In this document: piece after piece, positions 27,417 through 35,426 of the stretch
Layout: every line of letters starts with the position of its first letter
Numbering within the stretch: the first letter of the stretch is position 1
Assembly: GCA_019245255.1 (NCBI GenBank)
Contig: JAFARV010000085.1
Coordinates: 1-35,426 of the forward strand
Length of the DNA stretch: 35,426 bases
From: Acidobacteriaceae bacterium
GTDB taxonomy: Bacteria > Acidobacteriota > Terriglobia > Bryobacterales > Bryobacteraceae
Direction: 5' to 3'
Made by a program: the position numbers and the translations under genes
Notes under the pieces: model-generated
Seen by the model: the letters and a program-made list of their open reading frames with translations, nothing else
Databases searched by the model: none
Told to the model about the DNA's origin: nothing

Positions 27417-28749
27417 TCATCTGGCGGGCCAGGATAATACGTCCACTCGTCTATATCCTTGAAGAGTCCAACGCGGAGTCCAATCCATAATGTGTTGGAG
27501 TTGGTCCTCAATTAGCAGATTAGTTGCTGGCCCAGCAAGCGCATTCCGAGTTGTTACGCGATAGATGCAATCTGGCAAGCCTAGACAATTAGCCAATCCC
27601 TTAGGTGGAACTTCAGTCTTTCCCGTGATGCTGTTGCCTGCTAATGCGCCAAGAGGGAGGACGTCGTCAGATATTTCAGTCCCACCGAGGTAGTCATACC
27701 GGTCCAGCCGCACGAACAACTGGTTATCACGCCGTTCTGCAACACTGTACTGTTGCAATGACAATGACTGCACGTTGGCTGGCTGGTCTAACGGGAGAAT
27801 GGGTCCTGGCCTCAGTGGATGGTGCAAATTAAATTTATGCCCAGTTTCATGGGCTACAATTTGCGCCAGGTACACACTAGCAGGAAACTGCTTCAGAGCA
27901 GCGCATGCCCCCAACTGGGAAAAATCGATTTGAGTTGCTGTACCATCGTTTGTAAATGTTATTGCGTTTCCAACCGGTCCACCCTTTGGCGGAGTTGCGT
28001 TGCAAGCGGCACCGAGGCGGTGATCCTCATAGAACAAGGCATATCCTCGAAACTGCGCAGTCGCGTATGGGCTATTGAAGTTCAGGAGTCCGAGTCTGTC
28101 GTGGGCGTGCGTATGTCCAGACTGGTCGGAATTTACACGCCTGTAGACGACAAAAGAGCTTGTCTGGGGGGCAAGGATACTCCTTAATGCGCTGGTTAGG
28201 CAGTTTGGCTGCAAGCCCGCGGCTCCGCAGGTCTGGGTGCCGATCAAGTCCAAGAAGAACACGTCCTGTTTGCCAACTGGATCCGTATCGCTCCAAGCGA
28301 CAGTGCTGTCATCGTCTGTTACATAATGAAAGCCACGGTATTCATCGTAGACTGAGAATCCATCACCAGTAGGAGCAGTTGAATCGAAGCCCGGCTCCTG
28401 GTCCCAGTCTGGCGGTAGATGGGCACCATTAACAGTTGAGTACTGGTCTTCCCAGCTATCTGCGATTCCATCGCAATCCTGATCCACGGGCAGGCTTGCG
28501 AAGTTGCCGGAGCCGGCGCAACTCGGCGGTGTTGCGTTCAGTCCCCGCCGTCAAGAATCCTCTATCCCCTCCATCCGGAAGCAATCCGATGTACGATCCG
28601 AATGCGTTGCTGCAGGTAGTCTGAGTATGAACAGGAATGGCAGCTCCGGTGACGAGCAACGACAAAACGGACAAAAACTTTGCGAGGTACGTAGACCGTT
28701 TGATGAAGACCGGTCTTTTCAGGCGGTCCTGGGCCATTTGCATCGGCAT
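27417..28749 (-). pseudogene. Secreted zinc metalloprotease-like gene, apparent frameshift near 28540
   Basis: Signal peptide in ORF 28456-28749; continues in another frame as GLNATPPSCAGSGNFASLPVDQDCDGIADSWEDQY... with HETGHKFNLHH zinc motif. Confidence 0.65.
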
Positions 28750-28938
28750 CGAAGTTGTTATCGACGCGCTGAAAGGCTGATACGAGGGAATTTGTGGTGT
28801 TGGATCACCCTAATCCGTACGGGAGTGAGGGTGAGTACTTACAGAATCTCTAAGCATTGGATCGCGAACTCTTAATGTCATCGACCTGCCCGGACGGCGG
28901 GTAAGAATCAATCATTGGAAGGAATCCTTACCGCACCC

Positions 28939-29251
28939 TTATCTGATTGACCGGCACACCGTCACCGAAGCCCGTGCGCGCGGATGGGGAGAGCTTGGAA
29001 ACGGCGAGCTTTTAAACGAAGCCGAAGCCGCAGGACTTGAAGTATTGGTAACGACAGACCGCAATATCAGGTATCAGCAAAATCTTGCCGGTCGTAAAAT
29101 CGCTCTTGTCGTTTTGGGCAAAGGCCGGTGGACCATCATAAAGCCACATATCACCGAGATTGTGGCCACCATCGCTGCCGCCACTCCCGGCAGCTACGTC
29201 GAGGTGGAGATTCCGTCCGCGCCGAAGTTGAACGTCAGGCAGAAACCGTGA
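28939..29251 (+). pseudogene. 3' fragment of the DUF5615 PIN-like toxin
   Basis: LIDRHTVTEARARGWGELGNGELLNEAEAAGLEVLVTTDRNIRYQQNLAGRKIALVVLGKGRWTIIKPHITEIVATI... Confidence 0.8.
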
Positions 29252-30134
29252 CTGCTTCTGCAACGCCGAAGGACTGCTCCGGACTGATGCGGGCGTAGAC
29301 GTCCCGGATGGTCGAAAACCGGAAATCCTGCAAGAGGCGCGTGAGCTTTGGTCCCATGCTGCTGAGCCCTAAATACGTTCGCATGCGGGCAATCGGACCG
29401 TTTGCCAGCCGCGGCTGGCCAGGGTCAACTTCCCATGGATGCACATAGACGCAGGCAGGCTCGCCTTCCACACGATTGACTCTTCGAATGCCCGCTGCCG
29501 TGTAGCGATAAGGAAAAATGCGTAAATAACCTCCACCGCCAATCGGAGCCACGCGATTCCCGGAGAGTTGCACAGTCGCAACCGGGATTTCCGTGATCTG
29601 ACCCGAAGGAGTGTGGATCACATGTGCGTGACGCGGCGAGCCGGGAATGCCATACCGGTCATGCACAATGGGGCAAATGCTCGAGTCATGCGTGAAGCCG
29701 CACTCGGCAAGGACGTCGAGTGCCCAGAGACTGTTCTCGGTTATGGAAAAGCTCGGCGCGCGGTAGGTTCTCGGAGTCACACCGCAGGCGTCTTCGATGG
29801 CCTTAACAGCCGCTTTCGTATCGGCCTTAAATTGCGTGGGCGAGAGCTCATAGACCAACCGGTGTTCATGGCTGTGACACGCGATCTCATGTCCGGCCGC
29901 GGCAATGCGCCGGACCAAATATGGATGTTCAGAAGCGACCCATCCGAGGATAAAGAATGTCGCCCGAACATCGAATGCCTCGAGCAAATCTAAAACGTAT
30001 GCCGTACCGCTTTCGACTCGAGAGGGCAGGGAAGACCATTGAGCGGAGCTGACATGAGCTCCGACTTCGCTCGGATGAAAGTATTCCTCTACGTCTACGC
30101 TAAATGCATTCAGCATGGTCTCAGAGGTACTCAT
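29235..30134 (-). CDS. XrtA/PEP-CTERM-associated polysaccharide deacetylase (DUF3473 type)
   Basis: NAFSVDVEEYFHPSEV...ATFFILGWVASEHPYLVRRIAAAGHEIACHSHEHRLVYELSPTQFKADTKAA...YRAPSFSIT...VYVHPWEVDPGQPR. Confidence 0.9.
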   Translation of the reverse strand: MSTSETMLNAFSVDVEEYFHPSEVGAHVSSAQWSSLPSRVESGTAYVLDLLEAFDVRATFFILGWVASEHPYLVRRIAAAGHEIACHSHEHRLVYELSPTQFKADTKAAVKAIEDACGVTPRTYRAPSFSITENSLWALDVLAECGFTHDSSICPIVHDRYGIPGSPRHAHVIHTPSGQITEIPVATVQLSGNRVAPIGGGGYLRIFPYRYTAAGIRRVNRVEGEPACVYVHPWEVDPGQPRLANGPIARMRTYLGLSSMGPKLTRLLQDFRFSTIRDVYARISPEQSFGVAEAVTVSA

Positions 30135-30313
30135 TTCGAAGAGACATCACAGTCACGGAGATTCGGTGCATCGGGAAACAGTAAGTAAGCACGTCCTGTG
30201 CCAGGCACGAAAATGCTGAGGAGAGCGTCATCGCGACGCACTTTGTCCCAATTTTTAGGAATTGTAGCTAGACGGCAAAGCGCCGCAGTTGTCCGGTGTT
30301 CGCAAGCAATTGC

Positions 30314-31633
30314 TTACAGCTGCGGAGCTACAACAGGCACAAACTTCCAGACCTGATCCGGTTGCAGCGTGCAGCTTGATTCCCGGATGGCTTGTTGCCC
30401 ACCGGCGCCGGTGAGACATTGGAGCGATTGCTCGGACAGAAGCACAAACCCCGATTGCGAAATAGGAATCATTGCCCAGGTTGAGCTGGTGCCGTTGAAC
30501 TGAAGTACAAGCTGCGGCGACCCGCTAGTTCCACTATCTAAAAACCCCGAATCGAACCGGATGTCGTACCCCGCGGTGACGGCTGCGACTTGCACCACTT
30601 GCTGTTGCCTCCCCGAGCAGGCTGCTTCAACTACGATGGTTTGCAATCGTGCCCCGGACGCGGCCGTCATACAGGCTCCGGTGCTGTTATCAACAATCTC
30701 AAAGCGCGAAGAGGACAAAGACGGCATGAGCGTCAAAGGCGTTGCGACGGTGCTGGAGCTAGAGGCAATTGTGATGGTCGCGGTCAATATGCTGGCCGGC
30801 GGATTCACCAGGATTTGAAACGCCCCCGCATTGGCGCCTTTGGGAATCGTCAGCGTGGCCGGGACAACGAGATTCGGAGAGGAACTGGAGATTGATAGCT
30901 GCGTGTTAGCTAGAACTGGGGCATATAACTGTACAGCGCAAATCCCAAAAGCGGCGCCCACGATGATGCTCGGTTCACAAGAGAGGCCCGTTATCTGCAC
31001 GGGTGGACTTTGCCCGCCAGCGTTGATCGAGATGGTTCCTGCTGCAGCTGTTATTGCTAACGAAGCGCCGTTTGCGTCCGCAGCGAGGACGTTTGAGAGT
31101 GGAACCGATACGGAACCCGCGACGGTTGACGCCAGAGTGATCTGAACCAGCGCCAGGACGCCGTTCCCGATGAGATTGTCATTGACAATTCCCGCCGCAA
31201 TGCAGGTGTATCCGGTGGGCTCCTGGTTACACACGATGCTCTTATTCGCTGCCAGCGCTGCCGGACCGGGCGAGACGGAGATGGAAGTAACATCCGCCGT
31301 TGGGTAAGCGAGTGTCCACTGGAGAGCCGCCGGGTTCGTGGCCGATGCGCCGGATGAGTATGTCAGGGGCAGCTGAATCGTCCCGCCCGGCGTCGATGTT
31401 CCGGAAGATAGCGTCAGGACGTCTTGGGCGCAAGCCAGACTGCAGAAGCACGCCAACACTAGGGCGCAGGCAGACTTTGAGGCGGCGCGCAGAGCACACG
31501 TATAGAGCGGTGCCAGCATAAACGGTGCAAGCATAAACAAGGTTAATTGTTGGCGGACAATCGATAATACTATAGTCCTGCTAGGGATATGCCGGCCTAT
31601 CGCATATATCCGTCCACGCCAGCAATCCTGCAA
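30314..31633 (-). CDS. Secreted cohesin-like repeat protein with a possible C-terminal ricin-like domain (start uncertain)
   Basis: Signal-like LVLACFCSLACAQDVLTLSSGTSTPGGTIQLPLTYSSG...; C-terminal SLQCLTGAGGQQAIRESSCTLQPDQVWKF. Confidence 0.55.
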   Translation of the reverse strand: MQDCWRGRIYAIGRHIPSRTIVLSIVRQQLTLFMLAPFMLAPLYTCALRAASKSACALVLACFCSLACAQDVLTLSSGTSTPGGTIQLPLTYSSGASATNPAALQWTLAYPTADVTSISVSPGPAALAANKSIVCNQEPTGYTCIAAGIVNDNLIGNGVLALVQITLASTVAGSVSVPLSNVLAADANGASLAITAAAGTISINAGGQSPPVQITGLSCEPSIIVGAAFGICAVQLYAPVLANTQLSISSSSPNLVVPATLTIPKGANAGAFQILVNPPASILTATITIASSSSTVATPLTLMPSLSSSRFEIVDNSTGACMTAASGARLQTIVVEAACSGRQQQVVQVAAVTAGYDIRFDSGFLDSGTSGSPQLVLQFNGTSSTWAMIPISQSGFVLLSEQSLQCLTGAGGQQAIRESSCTLQPDQVWKFVPVVAPQL

Positions 31634-31793
31634 TCGCTCTCGCCTCGGGAGCGAACCGACCTGTAGTCTACTGGATTGTTTTTAGGCTGAAACTCAAATC
31701 CGTTTCACTTAATGCCAGATACGACTGAGGTATGGTTCCCCCTAGTTGTCTTCATAGCCAGCTAAGTCGAAGAAAATGCACGGCGAGTTTGGA

Positions 31794-31809
31794 TGGCCGG
31801 GCGTTTGCT
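31794..31809 (+). promoter_or_regulatory. Sigma-54-type -24/-12 promoter candidate
   Basis: TGGCCGGGCGTTTGCT: correct GG/GC spacing; conserved in the paralog's leader. Confidence 0.65.
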
Positions 31810-31863
31810 TATGAATGTGACCGCGCTTACGCGGCTCTCAGATCTGAGGAGGAGTAAGAAGTA

Positions 31864-32565
31864 ATGCTAAAAATTTCAGGCGCCGTGCTTTCCGCGGCGC
31901 TCGTTTTATCCACATTCGCAGCCACAGCACAAGCTGCGATGGAAGTACAGGTAACCGATAACGTTTCCACCGTAACCGTAGCCGACCAGGGAGCGGGTGA
32001 TACGAATCCGATTGCAGGTATACTGTCAACCGACATCCCGCAACTTTATTTGATAGGGGTCAACAATGCGACGATTACCGCGGCGGGAAGTCCTGCGATC
32101 GGGCAAGGCGCATTAGATCTGAATGATCTCGACATCGCCGTCGGCTCGGCCACGACGATTACGGTAGAGCTTTCCGAAAACAATCAAACGTCGCCGACCG
32201 GCCCAGCTTATCTGAATCAACAGTTCAGCCTGACTTCACTCTCCGGGAACGCGACCGTGACTCTGACGGGGTATGAAAACAACTCGAATACGCTGTTCGA
32301 TACCACCGGATTGGCAACCAACCCGTTGTCACTTTCTACCGTCGGCGGCCTGACGGACTCATCCGCTGTCGGATCGTTCAGCTCGCCGTACTCGTTGACC
32401 GAAGTTGCGACCATCGTATTCCACACCATGGGTACGCTGGACCTGCAATTTACTGGCAACCTCTCAGCTTCACCGGTTCCGGAGCCGACCTCGATCCTGC
32501 TATTCGGAACGGTTCTCGCGGCAGCCGGCCTCGTGATGCGGAAGCGTTTCGTAGCCAACAACTAG
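31864..32565 (+). CDS. PEP-CTERM sorting domain protein (paralog 1)
   Basis: Signal peptide; C-terminus VPEPTSILLFGTVLAAAGLVMRKRF; RBS GAGGAG. Confidence 0.93.
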   Translation: MLKISGAVLSAALVLSTFAATAQAAMEVQVTDNVSTVTVADQGAGDTNPIAGILSTDIPQLYLIGVNNATITAAGSPAIGQGALDLNDLDIAVGSATTITVELSENNQTSPTGPAYLNQQFSLTSLSGNATVTLTGYENNSNTLFDTTGLATNPLSLSTVGGLTDSSAVGSFSSPYSLTEVATIVFHTMGTLDLQFTGNLSASPVPEPTSILLFGTVLAAAGLVMRKRFVANN

Positions 32566-32593
32566 CCTCGACGCGTTCCGTTAAGAGCGCAAA

Positions 32594-32611
32594 GGGCACG
32601 GATGCGTGCCC
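32594..32611. repeat. Hairpin GGGCACG-GATG-CGTGCCC (copy 2)
   Basis: See 387-404. Confidence 0.6.
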
Positions 32612-32743
32612 CGAGGCAGGGGAAAGAACCCGCTGGCCCGTTGCGTGGCGCGCCACAAGCGCACAGCCGGTTGGTGGCGTCGTGCGCGATGGAACAAGTC
32701 CGTGCCCGTTTTGCGCGGGTTCGTCAAGAACGCGCCGACTCTA

Positions 32744-32781
32744 GGGAGCCAAGGCCTATATGGTCTTCGGCTCCCTTTTTT
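32744..32781 (+). terminator. Terminator-like hairpin GGGAGCC...GGCTCCC + T-rich tail
   Basis: gggagccaaggcctatatggtcttcggctcccttttttg. Confidence 0.75.
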
Positions 32782-33034
32782 GTTTTTTGACTCATGGTGT
32801 CACTGTGTTCAATTCCGGCTTGACCGCAAAACCGAAGCTCCTTCTTGTTCGAAGTCTGCGAGCCGCCCGCTATCGCCGCACCGGAACCATCCAGCTTAAA
32901 CCTAAATACCGCAACGATTAAGGTCACTTGTAAAATCCAAATCTGTTTCACTTACTGGTTGAAATGGAGAATTATCTCCCATAAGTGTTTACCTATTTGA
33001 CTAAGTTAACTAAAATGCGAGCTATAAAACTGGA

Positions 33035-33050
33035 TGGCCGACCGTTTGCT
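33035..33050 (+). promoter_or_regulatory. Sigma-54-type -24/-12 promoter candidate
   Basis: TGGCCGACCGTTTGCT. Confidence 0.65.
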
Positions 33051-33106
33051 AATGAATGTGTAACCGCATTTAGGCGGCTCTCAGATCGGAGAAGGAGTAA
33101 GAACTA

Positions 33107-33808
33107 ATGCTAAAGATTTCAGGCGCCGTGCTCTCTGCGGCGCTCGTTTTATCCACATTCGCAGCCACGGCACAAGCGGCGATGGAAGTAAAAGTAAGCG
33201 ATAACCTTTATAGCGTAACCGTAGCGGACCAGGGACCGGGTGATTCGGTTCCAATTCCAGGTATACTGCAAACCAATATCTCGCAATTCTATTTTTGGGG
33301 CCTGAACGACGCAACGATTACCGGTGCCGGAAGCCCCGTGCTCGGGGAAGGCGCGCTAGCGCTGAATACTCTCGACATCGCCGTCGGCACGCCTACGACG
33401 CTAACGGTAGCTCTCTCCGAAAACGATGAAATGTTGCCGACCGGTCCGGCTTATCTGAATCAACAGTTCAGCCTGACTTCACTCTCCGGCAACGCGACAG
33501 TGACTCTGACCGGGTATGAAAGTAATTCGAATAAGCTGTTCGATACCACCGGATTGGCAACCAAGCCATTGTCACTTTCCGCAGTGGGCGGTGTGACGGA
33601 TTCATCCGCCGTCGGATTATTCAAGGCGCCATACTCGTTGACCGAGGTTGCGACCATCGTTTTCCAAACGTGTGGTGAGCTGGACCTGCAATTCACTGGC
33701 AACCTGGCGGCTTCGCCAGTCCCCGAGCCGGCCTCCATCCTGCTATTCGGAACGGTTCTCGCGGCAGCGGGCCTGGTGATGCGAAAGCGTTTCGTGACCA
33801 ACAACTAG
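33107..33808 (+). CDS. PEP-CTERM sorting domain protein (paralog 2)
   Basis: Same length and closely similar to 31864-32565; VPEPASILLFGTVLAAAGLVMRKRF. Confidence 0.93.
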   Translation: MLKISGAVLSAALVLSTFAATAQAAMEVKVSDNLYSVTVADQGPGDSVPIPGILQTNISQFYFWGLNDATITGAGSPVLGEGALALNTLDIAVGTPTTLTVALSENDEMLPTGPAYLNQQFSLTSLSGNATVTLTGYESNSNKLFDTTGLATKPLSLSAVGGVTDSSAVGLFKAPYSLTEVATIVFQTCGELDLQFTGNLAASPVPEPASILLFGTVLAAAGLVMRKRFVTNN

Positions 33809-33851
33809 CTTGATACCGTACCCGCTTTGCGCGGGTTCTCAAGAGCGCAAA

Positions 33852-33869
33852 GGACGCGGATACGCGCCC
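33852..33869. repeat. Hairpin GGACGCG-GATA-CGCGCCC (copy 3)
   Basis: See 387-404; one A-C mismatch. Confidence 0.55.
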
Positions 33870-33999
33870 CGAGTCAGAGGAAGAAACCCGCTGCTGTTTG
33901 CGGGGTGACCGAGCGCACAGCCGGTTGGAGGCGTTGTGCGCGATTCAGAGGCGGCCGCGGCCGTTTTGCGCGGGTTCGTCAAGAACGCGACGAGTCGAG

Positions 34000-34036
34000 G
34001 GGAGCCAAGGCCTATATGGGTCTTCGGCTCCCTTTT
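34000..34036 (+). terminator. Terminator-like hairpin after PEP-CTERM paralog 2
   Basis: gggagccaaggcctatatgggtcttcggctcccttttg. Confidence 0.7.
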
Positions 34037-34048
34037 GTTTTGGCGTGC

Positions 34049-34663
34049 TTAATTGTGCAGATACGCTAAAACAGCCCGCACAATCTCGGCTTTTGTTTCC
34101 GCCAGCGACAAACTGCCAGGCCGGCGAAAGATCGCTCCATGCGTCAGCGAGTCCACCATGTGAGCGACAACGAACGCGAGTTTTCGCGGGTCCCGGCCGT
34201 CCTTTAATTCCGCGGATCTCGACGAAATGGCAAGCAGGAACACACCATGAAGCCGCACCGCAAAGTCCCGTGCCCCATCTCCCCGATGAGGAACCTGCGA
34301 GAGCAGTACGTGTAGCTCCGGGTCCTTCCTATGTACCTCAATCATGGCGTCGATCATGGCGCGCACAAGGACCTCAAGTGAAGATGATGCGTGATCGACA
34401 AGCGTAGCGTTCACCAGAATGTCGATCTGTTCCACATGCCGCTCGTGCAGTGCGGCAAAGATTGCGGCCTTGTCCGGAAAATACTGGTATATGGAGCCAA
34501 TACTGACCCCGCCCACTTCAGCAATGCGGTTCGTGGTAACAGCCTCGAATCCCTCGCGTTTCACGATCCGGATCGCGGAGTCGAGAATCGCTTCCACCAT
34601 CTGGCGCGCCCGGAACTGTTTAGGCGCCCGCCGAATTGAATGTGAGGTATGCTTCGCAGCCAA
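34049..34663 (-). CDS. TetR/AcrR family transcriptional regulator
   Basis: ILDSAIRIVKREGFEAVTTNRIAEVGGVSIGSIYQYFPDKAAIFAALHERH. Confidence 0.93.
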   Translation of the reverse strand: MAAKHTSHSIRRAPKQFRARQMVEAILDSAIRIVKREGFEAVTTNRIAEVGGVSIGSIYQYFPDKAAIFAALHERHVEQIDILVNATLVDHASSSLEVLVRAMIDAMIEVHRKDPELHVLLSQVPHRGDGARDFAVRLHGVFLLAISSRSAELKDGRDPRKLAFVVAHMVDSLTHGAIFRRPGSLSLAETKAEIVRAVLAYLHN

Positions 34664-34798
34664 ACATATCAGTGTATAAAATGTGAGCTTTCATGCAGAT
34701 ATTGGCTGATTATAGATTGAATGGAGGCTACATCGGTCGGCCCGCAAATGCGAGTAGACTTAGGATCCACCACGGCCCTATCCTGTTGGCAGATTATG

Positions 34799-35269
34799 AG
34801 CAACAGTCACAATTCGCCCGTAGCCCCGCATGATGCAGAGACATACCTGATTACCGGAGCAACTGGAGATGTCGGTTCTAAAGTCGTTCACCAATTACTG
34901 GAGCTTGGCCACAGACCGCGAGTTTTTGCTCGAGATGCCGCTAAAGCAAGGCTGCAGTTTGGTCAATCAGTCGATATTTTCGTGGGAGATCTTGCTGACA
35001 AGAAATTGCTGGCCGCAGCTCTGGACGGAGCTCACGCGCTGTTTCTGATCACCACGGGCCCGCGGATTCCTGTACTCGATCAGATCGCGGCCGACGCCGC
35101 AAAAGCAACCGGTATTCGGCACATCGTAAAATTATCATCTCTCGACGTTGAGCAGCATCTCGCAATTGGCGCGTGGCACGAGCATGGAGAGGCGGCCATT
35201 CGCGCGAGCGGAATACCGTTCACCTTCGTTCGGCCTGCGCTTGTCCCCTGGCGTGGCACAAAAAGTTAA
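34799..35269 (+). pseudogene. NmrA/NAD(P)-binding family protein, apparently truncated
   Basis: YLITGATGDVGSKVVHQLLELGHRPRVFARD...FVGDLADKKLLAAALDGAHALFLITTGP...IPFTFVRPA then stops early. Confidence 0.7.
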
Positions 35270-35426
35270 GACACTGTTAGCCGTTGGCTGAAAAGTTCTT
35301 GGCCGACGGCGGGCCTGTATTGCAGAATGGCTTCCGGTTGGTGAAGCGGAGGCGAGCGCTGCAGGAGTGCAACTGGCCGAGGAATAACCAACCGGAAACT
35401 CATCGAGACGATGAGCCGGGGAGCGG

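Larger units (their letters stand above)
25875..28938. mobile_element. 3.06-kb element bounded by 24-25-bp terminal inverted repeats, no recognisable transposase
   Basis: Left GGGTAGCGGTAAGGATTCCTTCCAA (25875-25899); right TTGGAAGGAATCCTTACCGCACCC (28915-28938); inner 20 bp perfect. Flanks are the two halves of one gene. Confidence 0.75.

Noticed and set aside
31511-31540. Small direct repeat GTGC(C/A)AGCATAAAC near the start of the cohesin-like ORF
   Set aside because: Only two short copies; gives MLAPFMLAP in a start region that may not be translated.

Overview
The window looks like an Acidobacteria/Solibacter-type chromosome; this taxon is inferred from gene content and was not tested. 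About half is a flagellar and chemotaxis locus: the 3' end of flgE, fliN, fliM, cheY, cheX, a porin/periplasmic protein/chemoreceptor operon, flgL, a repeat-expanded flgK, a flgN-like gene, flgM, a sigma-54 activator, motA and motB. It is interrupted by accessory DNA. (i) Toxin-antitoxin-type modules and Uma2 genes lie around fliM, with imperfect direct repeats of the fliM 3' end. (ii) A plasmid-like ParA / small HTH / winged-helix protein operon carries a palindromic 15-mer, TGACYACWGTRGTCA, upstream of the operon. The same motif recurs inside the winged-helix gene, including five copies at an exact 24-bp period. (iii) A vapC-integrase junction is duplicated around an inserted ORF. (iv) A 3.06-kb element with 20-bp perfect inverted ends splits a DUF5615-type toxin gene and carries secreted-protein cargo with no transposase I could recognise. 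The right end holds a XrtA/PEP-CTERM-type polysaccharide deacetylase and a tandem pair of PEP-CTERM proteins, each with a sigma-54-like promoter. After these come a TetR regulator and a truncated NmrA-like gene. The best candidate for a new system is the ParA operon with an iteron/centromere-like array embedded in coding sequence.
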